This document shows, one piece after another, positions 54,925 through 63,153 of a DNA stretch of 64,000 bases. Made by a program: the position numbers and the translations under genes. The notes under the pieces were generated by a model. That model was given only the letters and a program-made list of their open reading frames with translations, had not been told where the DNA came from and did no database searches. The stretch is from Treponema sp. Its GTDB lineage: Bacteria; Spirochaetota; Spirochaetia; Treponematales; Treponemataceae. Positions within the stretch are counted from its first letter, which is position 1. Each line of letters begins with the position of its first letter. The DNA lies in the NCBI GenBank assembly GCA_016294035.1, contig JAEDCT010000009.1, forward strand, positions 1 to 64,000, in the 5' to 3' direction.

Positions 54925-55109
54925 TTCTTACACTCCTTTTAAACTACTTATAAAATAGTTTTTATTTAGTAATCAGACTGAAACACTACTATCAAGCAGT
55001 TCTCAATCTTTTTATTACAACAACATCATAGCAATCAAACAAAAAATCTCAATTTTTTGAAAGAAAAGAATTTTATTTTAACTAATCAGATTTTTTTTAC
55101 TTACAAAAG

Positions 55110-55137
55110 TTCTTTATTTTTTTATTTATGATAAACT
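55110..55137 (+). promoter_or_regulatory. Leaderless-type promoter of the sensor kinase gene
   Basis: TAAACT (55132-55137) lies six bases before the ATG; the -35 is weak (TTCTTT, 16 bases upstream). The divergent 219-base region also holds two copies of TAATCAGA (54970-54977 and 55083-55090) that could be regulator sites. Confidence 0.45.
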
Positions 55138-55143
55138 TAAAAT

Positions 55144-56388
55144 ATGAAAAAAAAGAATCTCGGCAATCTCAATTCCATTCGCAAAGCTATTCAGCGGACT
55201 CAGCTTATTCTTATTATTTCCATTACAATTTTTTTAAGCATAGGCGGTTTTTTTATCAACCTGAATATCAACAACAAAACTTTGAATCAAAATCTTCAGA
55301 ATACTGCAGAACTTATTACAAGGCTTTATTCTTTTTCCAGAGATTTTTCTCAAGAGGATTTATGCGATTATATGGACAAAGTCGTTCAAAACCTGTCTGA
55401 CGTAGATATCATCTCCATTATTGGATTAGACAGCATCCGAAAATATCATACACATCACAACTTAATAAATACAAAATATCAAGGAACAATTCCTGATTTT
55501 AAAAACCACCAGAACAATTATTACACAGAAAGCAATATCGGACCTTCTGGACCCCAACTAAGAACCTATGCCGCAGTTTATGATTCCCAGGGTAATTATA
55601 GCGGCTTTATAATGATAATCCGCCTTAAAACTTCTATTTCCGCAATTACTACACATATACTCATATTATTTCTTATTGTTACTCTTTCCGCTATTATCAT
55701 TGAAATTGCAATTTCAGGATTTTTCTCACGCAAAATAAAAAAAGAATTTCTAGCCTTTACAGAAGATTTTGAAGGTACAAAATTTCTTGTAGATTCAATG
55801 AGAGCAAACAATCACGACTTTACAAACAAACTCCATGTAATTTTGGGATTAATTCAGATTGGACAATACGATAAAGCAGTTTCTTATATTCAGAACATTT
55901 CAATAATCCAAAGAGAAACAATCAGCAAAGTTATGAATTCCATTGAAAACCCTTCTTTCGCAGCCTTAATCGTAGGAAAAATAGCACGTTCATCAGAATG
56001 CAATGTAAAATTCATTTTGAACGAAGGCTCGTGTTTAAAAAATGAAGACATTTCTATACCTTCCGAAGCTCTTGTTACCATAACCGGAAATCTTATTGAT
56101 AATGCACTGGACTCTATGAACAAGGATACATCAAAAAATGAAAAAGAACTTTCGCTGGGAATATACACAAGACCAGGTGAACTGCTGATTATCGTAAAAG
56201 ACACAGGAACAGGCATTCCAGAGGAAATAAAAGATAAAATTTTTGAGAACGGATTTTCCACAAAAGGCCCAGGACGAGGAATCGGTCTATATCACACAAA
56301 GCAGCTTGTATCCAGTCTTGGAGGAACAATTACAGTTGAATCACAGGTTGGAACAGGAACCTGCTTTATGGTAAATTTATGTTCGTAG
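55144..56388 (+). CDS. CitA/DcuS-type sensor histidine kinase, compact form
   Basis: A 414-residue kinase: membrane segments at about 20-40 and 168-192 around a short extracytoplasmic PAS/sCache-like sensor, a phospho-acceptor helix NNHDFTNKLHVI (His near 220), and an HATPase domain with NLIDNALDS, DTGTGIP and GRGIGLY. Unlike DcuS and CitA, it has almost no room for a cytoplasmic PAS domain between the second membrane segment and the His helix. The family typically senses citrate or C4-dicarboxylates; the ligand here is unknown. The response regulator follows after 14 bases. Confidence 0.85.
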   Translation: MKKKNLGNLNSIRKAIQRTQLILIISITIFLSIGGFFINLNINNKTLNQNLQNTAELITRLYSFSRDFSQEDLCDYMDKVVQNLSDVDIISIIGLDSIRKYHTHHNLINTKYQGTIPDFKNHQNNYYTESNIGPSGPQLRTYAAVYDSQGNYSGFIMIIRLKTSISAITTHILILFLIVTLSAIIIEIAISGFFSRKIKKEFLAFTEDFEGTKFLVDSMRANNHDFTNKLHVILGLIQIGQYDKAVSYIQNISIIQRETISKVMNSIENPSFAALIVGKIARSSECNVKFILNEGSCLKNEDISIPSEALVTITGNLIDNALDSMNKDTSKNEKELSLGIYTRPGELLIIVKDTGTGIPEEIKDKIFENGFSTKGPGRGIGLYHTKQLVSSLGGTITVESQVGTGTCFMVNLCS

Positions 56389-56402
56389 GAGTTCATAAAT
56401 AG

Positions 56403-57098
56403 ATGAATTATTCTGTCTTAATAGTAGAAGATGATCCAATGGTTTCTATGATAAACGAACAATATGTTCTTAAATGCTCAGATTTTGTAATAGCAGGAAC
56501 TTGCCGTAACGGACAAGAAGCAATTGAATTTCTAAAAGCCCAGAAAGCAGATTTAATACTTCTTGATGTTTTTATGCCTGTTATGAATGGCGTTGAAACC
56601 TTAAAAAAAATCCGTGAATTACAGATTTCTTCAGACGTAATTATGATAACAGCTGCAAACGACACAACCACAATAGACGAAACAATGCATCTTGGTGTTT
56701 TAGATTATTTAATCAAACCTTTCGCTTATGAACGCTTTAATGTTTCTCTTCAAAAGTTTAAAAATAAAATGCACGTCATGGAAGGAAATCTAAATCTTGA
56801 CCAGAAAAGCCTGGATTCGCTGATTTCAAACAAAACAACTTTTTCAATATCAGAAGATGCAGACATATTACCAAAAGGGATTCAAAAGACCACATTATCT
56901 CACATTCATAATTATTTTAATCAAAACCTAAACTGGCAATCAGTTGACATGATTGCAGACGCACTTGGAATATCCGTAGTTACAATCCGCAACTATCTTA
57001 ACTATCTTGTAAAAAAAGGCTTCATTCTGGAAGACATAAACTACAACACAGGCGGAAGACCAAGTATGCTCTATAAAAAAAATAATGCTATTAAATAA
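56403..57098 (+). CDS. CitB/DcuR-type response regulator
   Basis: A 231-residue regulator: receiver domain (1-125) with EDD acidic pocket, phospho-acceptor Asp in LLDVFMP (near 55), and conserved Lys in IKPF (near 106), then a C-terminal helix-turn-helix (about 170-225) in the CitB family style, ending GGRPSMLYK. AGGAG lies 11 bases before the ATG. It pairs with the sensor kinase. The 35-bp repeat starts one base after its stop codon. Confidence 0.88.
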   Translation: MNYSVLIVEDDPMVSMINEQYVLKCSDFVIAGTCRNGQEAIEFLKAQKADLILLDVFMPVMNGVETLKKIRELQISSDVIMITAANDTTTIDETMHLGVLDYLIKPFAYERFNVSLQKFKNKMHVMEGNLNLDQKSLDSLISNKTTFSISEDADILPKGIQKTTLSHIHNYFNQNLNWQSVDMIADALGISVVTIRNYLNYLVKKGFILEDINYNTGGRPSMLYKKNNAIK

Positions 57099-57099
57099 G

Positions 57100-57134
57100 T
57101 AACAAAAAAAATCACAAAGCACCGCTTGTTTTGA
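57100..57134 (+). repeat. 35-bp direct repeat, right copy beside the response regulator
   Basis: Identical to 57326-57360 and nearly identical (two mismatches) to the corresponding part of 53823-53860. It starts directly after the response regulator stop and runs into the first unit of the hairpin array. Confidence 0.85.
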
Positions 57135-57502
57135 TTACCGGTCGGAGCAAATCACTTGCGTGATTCACTCCTTCTTGTTTTGATTATCGGTCGGAGCAAA
57201 TCACTTGCGTGATTCACTCCTTCTTGTTTTGATTTCCGGTCGGAGCAAATCACTTGCGTGATTCACTCTCCCTGGTTTGATTATCGGTCGGGGCAAATCA
57301 CTTGCGTGATTTGCTCCTCCTTGGTTAACAAAAAAAATCACAAAGCACCGCTTGTTTTGATTATCGGTCGGAGCTAATCACTTGCGTGATTCACCCCTCC
57401 TTGTTTTGATTATCGGTCGGAGCAAATCACTTGCGTGATTCACTCTCCCTGGTTTGATTATCGGTCGGAGCAAATCACTTGCGTGATTTGCTCCTCCTTG
57501 GT
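57126..57502 (+). repeat. Seven-unit tandem hairpin array
   Basis: Seven copies of a 48-49 base unit start (by the marker CGGTCGG) at 57139, 57188, 57237, 57285, 57365, 57414 and 57462. Each contains GAGCAAATCAC-TTGC-GTGATT, able to fold on itself; in the fourth and seventh the arms are extended (GGAGCAAATCAC/GTGATTTGCTCC, 12 bp in unit seven). Between units four and five lies a 32-base piece of the dispersed repeat. Units 5-7 resemble units 2-4, so the array grew by block duplication. No unique spacers, so it is not a CRISPR array. It fills most of the 458-base gap (57099-57556). Confidence 0.85.
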
Positions 57503-57506
57503 TAAC

Positions 57507-57545
57507 AAAAAACCATCACAAAGCACCGCTTTGTGATGGTTTTTT
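57507..57545. terminator. Perfect 18-bp bidirectional terminator after guaA
   Basis: Left arm 57507-57524, three-base loop, right arm 57528-57545, with A- and T-runs at the ends; works both ways. It ends guaA (reverse) and could end the array transcript (forward). Its left arm is the intact parent form of the dispersed 35-38 bp repeat. Confidence 0.9.
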
Positions 57546-57556
57546 GTTTTCGATTA

Positions 57557-59428
57557 TTATTCCCATCCAAATGTTGCTGGCGGCTTGTTTGTGCAATCCA
57601 GATACAAACTGTCCACAAAATCCAGTTCCGCAATCTGCTTTACAATATTGTCCAGCAATTCCATTGGCAACCATGCAAACCTGGCTGTCATTACATCTTC
57701 TGAAACTACAGGCCTCAATACAAAACTTGCCTTTTTATCACTTGTTGCATAAGGCAAGTCTATCGTCAGATGCTGGAAAATTTTGTCATACCATCCGTTT
57801 TTATGAAGTTCTGTAAGTACAATATCATCTACTTCCCTCAACTGATCAAGCCTTTCTCTTGTACAATATCCCTTCTGCAAAACCAGGTCTTCATCCTTTA
57901 CTCCCGGTTTCTGGTACAGCTTAATCACAGTTCTGTTCAGGAACCTTGCACTATTTGTAATTGTGCTTGAAGTCTTCTCAACCTTTTCACGAACTTTAGG
58001 AACATGAAAAAATCCCTTCTCATCCTTTTTAAATGCAAGACAAGCAGGGAATCTGTATGTTCTAAAATCCCCCTGTACACCAACAGACTTAACAGGAAGT
58101 ACTGTCTTTACCAATGAAGCCTTGCAGTTTTCACAGAATTCAGTAATTTCAATTCCTTCAAACTCTTCCTTTGCTTTTTTTAGTTCTTCCTTATCATCTG
58201 CAGAAAGCACTCCATCAGAACACAGAACATTGATACTCAGGCCTGGTCCTGGGAATGGATGTCTCATTACCAGATCATCCTCAAGTCCAAGTTTCTTTCC
58301 CATGCGTCTTACTTCATCTTTATACAAATCCTTCAACGGCTCAATAATAAGCCCCTTTTCTATAAGTTTCTGGATTCCTTCAACGCGGTTATGATGTGTC
58401 TTGATTGTATGTGAATTCTTTGTTCCGCCTGATTCAATAATATCCGGATACAAAGTTCCCTGAGCAAGCATATACCTGTTCTCATCCAGATTCTGTTCCT
58501 TGACAAAATTATCACGAACCGTAATAAAATTTTCACCGACTGCCATTCTCTTTTTCTGAGGATCTGTCAATCCGGCAATTGCAGACAGGAAGCTTTCACT
58601 TGCATCCTTCACAACAAAATTATTAAAATTATGTCCTCGATATGCCTTGTCTACATTCGAACTTTCATTCTTACGCATGAATCCATTGTCAATGTGAAGT
58701 CCCAGAACCCTGTCCTGGCCCAAAGCTTTATTCAAGAGTGCAAAGGCAACAGTTGAATCGACTCCACCAGAAAGGAACAAAAGAACATTCTTGTCTCCAG
58801 CCTGCTTTTTTGTATCTTCAATAATATGATTCAAAACTGCATCTTCATCCCAGTTTTTAGGCATCTGACAATATTGGGCAAAATTCTCAAAAATCTGGTT
58901 TCCACAAGGAGTATCCTTAACCTCACAATGGCACTGGAGAGAGAATCTTTTCTTTGCAAGATTCTGAGTTGCCGCAAAAGGACAATCCTTTGTTGAACCG
59001 ATTACCTCAAAACCATCACCCATGGAAAGAACTCCATCCTGGTGACTCATCCAAACCTGCTGCTGAGGATCAATTCCCTTAAAAAGCGGAGAGTTCAACT
59101 CTTTTCTGATATTAAGCTGAGCAAAACCAAATTCACCAACTTCTGCCTTTCCAACCTTTCCGTTATATCCAAGATGAACAATATAATGTCCATAGCACAA
59201 ACCAAGAATCGGAACATCCAGATCCAGAATCCTTGAATTGAAATCCGGAGTCTTTTCATCATAAACAGAAGCAGGTCCACCGGAAAACACAATTCCCTTT
59301 GCATCCCTGAGTTTTTCAACATCACAGGAAGGAAGTTCAATTTCAGAATAATAACCGAGTGCACGGAATCTCTTTGCAATAAGGTGAGCATACTGAGACC
59401 CGAAATCAAGTACAACAATCTTTTCCAT
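57557..59428 (-). CDS. guaA: GMP synthase (glutamine-hydrolysing), long form
   Basis: GuaA aminates XMP to GMP. Residues 1-190 are the class I glutamine amidotransferase (Cys78 in GLCYGHY, His167 and Glu169 in CHCEV), then the ATP-pyrophosphatase with SGGVDS (near 221) and an enlarged C-terminal region. At 623 residues it is about 100 longer than E. coli GuaA, with the extra mass in the C-terminal dimerisation part as in long eukaryotic-type enzymes. Two active-site neighbours differ from usual: CYGHY for CYGMQ and CHCEV for FHPEV. TATAAT lies six bases before the ATG; no Shine-Dalgarno. Confidence 0.9.
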   Translation of the reverse strand: MEKIVVLDFGSQYAHLIAKRFRALGYYSEIELPSCDVEKLRDAKGIVFSGGPASVYDEKTPDFNSRILDLDVPILGLCYGHYIVHLGYNGKVGKAEVGEFGFAQLNIRKELNSPLFKGIDPQQQVWMSHQDGVLSMGDGFEVIGSTKDCPFAATQNLAKKRFSLQCHCEVKDTPCGNQIFENFAQYCQMPKNWDEDAVLNHIIEDTKKQAGDKNVLLFLSGGVDSTVAFALLNKALGQDRVLGLHIDNGFMRKNESSNVDKAYRGHNFNNFVVKDASESFLSAIAGLTDPQKKRMAVGENFITVRDNFVKEQNLDENRYMLAQGTLYPDIIESGGTKNSHTIKTHHNRVEGIQKLIEKGLIIEPLKDLYKDEVRRMGKKLGLEDDLVMRHPFPGPGLSINVLCSDGVLSADDKEELKKAKEEFEGIEITEFCENCKASLVKTVLPVKSVGVQGDFRTYRFPACLAFKKDEKGFFHVPKVREKVEKTSSTITNSARFLNRTVIKLYQKPGVKDEDLVLQKGYCTRERLDQLREVDDIVLTELHKNGWYDKIFQHLTIDLPYATSDKKASFVLRPVVSEDVMTARFAWLPMELLDNIVKQIAELDFVDSLYLDCTNKPPATFGWE

Positions 59429-59434
59429 GTCTTG

Positions 59435-59463
59435 ATTATACTGAATAAGAAAAAAAAATTAAA
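59435..59463 (-). promoter_or_regulatory. Leaderless-type promoter of guaA
   Basis: TTTAAT (complement of 59458-59463), 17 bases, perfect TATAAT (complement of 59435-59440), six bases to the ATG. Confidence 0.65.
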
Positions 59464-59484
59464 TAAGACAAAAAGTCACAGGCA

Positions 59485-61293
59485 CTACTTAAGCAAATCC
59501 CACTCAACGTTAACTGATCTGTTTTCTATTAATGGAATCCTCAGGTAAGTCAGACAATCAGCCCTGTGAACTGTGATTCCCCTCTTGCTAGAAATATATC
59601 CAACAATTGGATCACCGGGAACCGGACAGCAACATCTGGCAACAGTCACAACAAAGTTTGAATCATTTTCAACGCGAATTTTTCCACTGTATCTTGAATC
59701 AGGATCTTTCTTTTCTGCGGATTTTCTTTTTTTGTCTGAAGGCCTTTTTAGCTCACGCTGTCTTGCCAAAGCTGCATTAGCGGACTCCTTCTTTTGCTCA
59801 GCATCCCTGTCGATGAATGTAGGATCATTTTCTGACAGCCATGCGTGGATTCTCTGATGAGCCTTGCTTGTCTTTACTGCAAGAAGCTGACTTTGAGTCG
59901 GATGGGCATTGGGATTAGTTATGATTTCAATAATCTGGGTATTCTTCAATGGAGCAGTAAGTGCAATTATTTTCCCATCAGCCTTGGCACCAACAATTTT
60001 TTCGCCAATGCCAGTGTGAATGGAATAGGCAAAATCAATGGCGTTGCTGCCGCTTGGGAGTTCCTTGACATCACCTTTTGGAGTAAACACGAATATTGAA
60101 TCACCTAAAATTTCATTCTTAAGTTCAGAGAAAAAATTTTCATCAGAAAGGTCTTCATCCCTCAAGACCCTGAGCTTATTGATGATACTCAAATCTTGAG
60201 CCTTTACCAGATCCTTGTTTGTACCTTTCTTGTAAAGCCAGTGAGAGGCAACTCCGTGCTCGGCAATATCATGCATCTCCTTTGTTCTTATCTGAATTTC
60301 AAGAGGCTTTCCCTCACACATAACAGTCGTATGAAGTGACTGATACCCGTTTGCTTTTGGCATTGCAATGTAATCCTTGAATCTTCCTTCCAAAGGTTTC
60401 CAGAGACCATGAACAATACCAATCAATGTGTAGCATTCTGTGTTTGTATTACAAATAATTCTTAATGCAAGAAGATCATAAAGCTCACCAGGTTCCTTAT
60501 TTCGTTTTCTCATTTTCTGATAGATAGAATAGAAATGCTTTGCGCGGCTTGAAATCTGTACGTCTATGCCAATTTCCTTTGCAGCGTCACTGATTTTCCT
60601 TACGGAATTTTCAAGATATTCTGCACGTTCCTGTTTTTTCTGAGAAACAATTGACTTAATCTGCTGGAACACGGCTGGATTCGAATACTTGAGACTCAAA
60701 TCCTCCATCTCAGACTTTACTTCGCTCATACCAAGTCTTGATGCAAGGGGACACCAGATATCAAGAACTTCCTTTGCAATAAGTTTCTGTGCCTGCGGAG
60801 AAACAGACCTGAGGTTTCTCATTCTGTCAAGTCGGTCTGCAAGCTTAACAAGAATAACACGAATATCATCAACCATTGCAAAAAGCATTTTCCTGATTGA
60901 ATCAGCATTGTGAATTGAGGTGCTGTTAATATTCAGGGATGTAATTTTTGCAGTTCCATAGCAGATAACACTCACATCTTTTCCAAACTTATCTTCAATT
61001 TCACCAAGGCAACCAGGATCAACTTCCAGAATATTGTGAAAAAGACAGGAGATAATGGTGTCAGCACCAAGATTTTTCTGGGCAAGAATTCTTGCAACAC
61101 GGAAGGGATGAAGATAATAGGGCTTTCCACACTTACGCTTCAGGTTCCGGGTTTTTCCAATGAGATAATCCCATGCGCTGACAATACGAGCCTTATCGGA
61201 TTGCGAATAGGAATCTGAAAACTCTGTGAAAAATGTATCGATCAATACCTGGGGATCAGTTTCTGTTTCAAAATATTCATTGGACTGAGACAT
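59485..61293 (-). CDS. RelA/SpoT-family (p)ppGpp synthetase with degraded hydrolase site
   Basis: A 602-residue stringent-response protein. The N-terminal HD domain keeps His62 (LHPFRVA) but the key HDxxED reads HNILEV (86-91), and ADRLHNMRT reads ADRLDRMRN, so hydrolase activity is unlikely. The synthetase (about 230-350) looks intact: RFKDYIAMPKANGYQS and EIQIRT. A TGS domain (near 400-460) and a Cys-rich zinc-finger-type segment (ARCCCPVPGDP) follow, but no ACT domain. It would need a separate hydrolase. TTGATT-17-TAAAAT ends six bases before the ATG. Confidence 0.88.
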   Translation of the reverse strand: MSQSNEYFETETDPQVLIDTFFTEFSDSYSQSDKARIVSAWDYLIGKTRNLKRKCGKPYYLHPFRVARILAQKNLGADTIISCLFHNILEVDPGCLGEIEDKFGKDVSVICYGTAKITSLNINSTSIHNADSIRKMLFAMVDDIRVILVKLADRLDRMRNLRSVSPQAQKLIAKEVLDIWCPLASRLGMSEVKSEMEDLSLKYSNPAVFQQIKSIVSQKKQERAEYLENSVRKISDAAKEIGIDVQISSRAKHFYSIYQKMRKRNKEPGELYDLLALRIICNTNTECYTLIGIVHGLWKPLEGRFKDYIAMPKANGYQSLHTTVMCEGKPLEIQIRTKEMHDIAEHGVASHWLYKKGTNKDLVKAQDLSIINKLRVLRDEDLSDENFFSELKNEILGDSIFVFTPKGDVKELPSGSNAIDFAYSIHTGIGEKIVGAKADGKIIALTAPLKNTQIIEIITNPNAHPTQSQLLAVKTSKAHQRIHAWLSENDPTFIDRDAEQKKESANAALARQRELKRPSDKKRKSAEKKDPDSRYSGKIRVENDSNFVVTVARCCCPVPGDPIVGYISSKRGITVHRADCLTYLRIPLIENRSVNVEWDLLK

Positions 61294-61299
61294 GATTCA

Positions 61300-61328
61300 A
61301 TTTTACAGGCAATAAGAAAAAAAATCAA
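61300..61328 (-). promoter_or_regulatory. Leaderless-type promoter of the RelA/SpoT gene
   Basis: TTGATT (complement of 61323-61328), 17 bases, TAAAAT (complement of 61300-61305), six bases to the ATG. Confidence 0.7.
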
Positions 61329-61372
61329 TTTTAGAAATGACATAAAAAGTGGATGCAATGAGTGAGCACCAA

Positions 61373-62266
61373 TTAATATGTTTCACGGTCGCAAAAAAGC
61401 TGTCCTGTTGAAATGTCATAGCGAACAATAGCAGCGTTGTGATTTATTACACTTGATTCAAAAACCTTTTCCGTAAACCTGTTAGAAAAATCATAACTGT
61501 TCCTGACAATATGGCAATGCCCCGCCATATAAAGCCTGACATTATTTTTTGAAAAAACAGAAAGCAAATAGTCCCGCTCATCAACGTTCTGCAATGTGTA
61601 ATAGCAGTAACCACCAGCATAGATAGGATAATGACTACACACAATCTTCAGGTTGGGATCATTTTCCATTTCTTTTTTTATAGATTCAAGCTGGGGTTTC
61701 CCGAAAGTTCCATTGGCTGAATCAAGAAAATACCAGCTCACATTCTGAATGTCACATTTTGTCTCAAACCGGTAGCTTGATTCATGAGGATATATGTTTT
61801 CAAGATAATACTGGAAACCTGAATTATAGATATCATGATTTCCCACAGTTGAATAAACCTTCAAACCTGTCTGACGTTCAATTTCTTTTGCAAACAGAGA
61901 ATAATTTCTGTAATCAGTCTCTGAACCGTTGTATGTCAAATCTCCCAGGCAGACAACAAACTGAACAGGAAATCCAAGAGACTCATTTTCCGCCATTTTG
62001 TTTTTTAGCCAGAAAATATATCTTTGAAAATACTCAGACTCCTTTGAAAATGATTCAGCTCCTACATGCACATCAGTTATGACAGCAACCGAAAAACGTC
62101 CATGAGACGGAAGATCGTGAGCATTCACATAATCTGAAACATCTACTACATTTCTTGATCTTTTATGGACCTGATCATCACGATAGAAAAATTCATCCAC
62201 ACCGAAGGAACATGAAAAACAGAAAGCACAGACAAAAGCAATCAGAATGGCAGTGATTTTTTTCAT
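61373..62266 (-). CDS. Calcineurin-like metallophosphoesterase lipoprotein
   Basis: A 297-residue lipoprotein (lipobox FCFSC) with a complete binuclear phosphoesterase site: TDVHVG, LGDLTYNG, VGNHDIYN, CSHYP and AGHCHI. It probably cleaves a phosphomonoester or phosphodiester in the periplasm or at the surface. Its ATG overlaps the stop of the preceding barrel gene (TGATG), so both are made together. Confidence 0.85.
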   Translation of the reverse strand: MKKITAILIAFVCAFCFSCSFGVDEFFYRDDQVHKRSRNVVDVSDYVNAHDLPSHGRFSVAVITDVHVGAESFSKESEYFQRYIFWLKNKMAENESLGFPVQFVVCLGDLTYNGSETDYRNYSLFAKEIERQTGLKVYSTVGNHDIYNSGFQYYLENIYPHESSYRFETKCDIQNVSWYFLDSANGTFGKPQLESIKKEMENDPNLKIVCSHYPIYAGGYCYYTLQNVDERDYLLSVFSKNNVRLYMAGHCHIVRNSYDFSNRFTEKVFESSVINHNAAIVRYDISTGQLFCDRETY

Positions 62267-62970
62267 CAGAACTTATACCCCACACCAAGACGAATTGAAT
62301 ACCCATCAACAAAAGACGAAACTGTCAGCAAGTCAATTGACCTGAAATCAATCCTTGAAAACAAGACAATATTTGATTCAAAACAATTTGTAAACTCAAT
62401 GGCAAAAACAGGAGCAAAAAAATTCGGATGGTAGAAAAAATCCCTGGAAGAAAATGAAAATGTAAGCAAGGAATTTTCATTCAGCTTAAAGTCAACCCAG
62501 GAAGAAAATGACGGCTCAATTTTCCAGACAGAATCAATATCAGAATCAATGAAATGAGAAACCTTGAAGCCAAAAAGAAAACTGCTTCCCATGGAAATTC
62601 TTGGAGTAAATACAATTACTCCGCGAGGACCTGCATAGGTCGAAAACCTGCAGGAAACATTCTGAAACTTAATTGCATTTGACAGAACCTCAATGCCAAA
62701 TTTGTTTTTAAAATCAAAGATCCAGTAAAACATGTTACCAGTAAAAGATGCACAGTCACAGGAAAACTGTATGCCTGCAGAAAGCTCTCCCTTATCCCAG
62801 CTTGAGAAATAAATGGTTTCGAGAGCATTTTCTTCTGTGGTTATTGTACGTGAATATGTTGAAGTATATTGAACAGAAACAATCTGAACCATGTCGCCGG
62901 TAGACCAGGCATGCAAAGAGGCTGAGACTAAAAAAATTAAAAAAACCAGAAGCCCTGTTTTTTTTCTCAT
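62266..62970 (-). CDS. Putative outer-membrane beta-barrel protein
   Basis: A 234-residue exported protein: signal peptide (1-21, ending LHA), then alternating aromatic/hydrophobic strands and a C-terminal Phe (RLGVGYKF), the typical outer-membrane insertion signature. No family recognised. It is co-transcribed with the metallophosphoesterase lipoprotein. TTGATT-17-TAAACT ends six bases before the ATG; no Shine-Dalgarno. Confidence 0.65.
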   Translation of the reverse strand: MRKKTGLLVFLIFLVSASLHAWSTGDMVQIVSVQYTSTYSRTITTEENALETIYFSSWDKGELSAGIQFSCDCASFTGNMFYWIFDFKNKFGIEVLSNAIKFQNVSCRFSTYAGPRGVIVFTPRISMGSSFLFGFKVSHFIDSDIDSVWKIEPSFSSWVDFKLNENSLLTFSFSSRDFFYHPNFFAPVFAIEFTNCFESNIVLFSRIDFRSIDLLTVSSFVDGYSIRLGVGYKF

Positions 62971-62976
62971 GAAACA

Positions 62977-63005
62977 AGTTTAATGACGATTTACAAAAAA
63001 ATCAA
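62977..63005 (-). promoter_or_regulatory. Leaderless-type promoter of the barrel gene
   Basis: TTGATT (complement of 63000-63005), 17 bases, TAAACT (complement of 62977-62982), six bases to the ATG. Confidence 0.65.
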
Positions 63006-63061
63006 TTTTGACAAAATATAATTTTTTAATGCCAGACAGTTATTTTCTGATGACCAAAAAT

Positions 63062-63090
63062 TTGCAAAATAAAATATCCAGATTTATAAT
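63062..63090 (+). promoter_or_regulatory. hpf promoter
   Basis: TTGCAA (63062-63067), 17 bases, TATAAT (63085-63090). The leader is about 57 bases and ends with AGGAGG before the ATG. Confidence 0.7.
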
Positions 63091-63153
63091 TGTTGTGTTG
63101 ATGTTTTTTTGTTTTAACAGAATTAAGGAAAGCAAAACAACCAGGAGGCTAAC

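Larger units (their letters stand above)
53861..57099. mobile_element. Repeat-bracketed cassette (putative)
   Basis: The 3.2 kb holding the SemiSWEET-SGNH gene and the two-component system lies between same-orientation repeats (53823-53860 and 57100-57134). The right repeat begins one base after the stop of the response regulator gene. The interior looks more AT-rich, with more AT-ending codons, than the genes on either side. No integrase or transposase is present. Insertion by recombination between repeats is inference. Confidence 0.4.

Noticed and set aside
57126..57502. CRISPR array
   Set aside because: The repeats are contiguous at 48-49 bases with no unique spacers, and no cas genes are near.
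57557..59428. guaA as a fusion or frameshifted gene because of its length
   Set aside because: One uninterrupted frame with all motifs in order; the extra length fits the long GMP synthase form.
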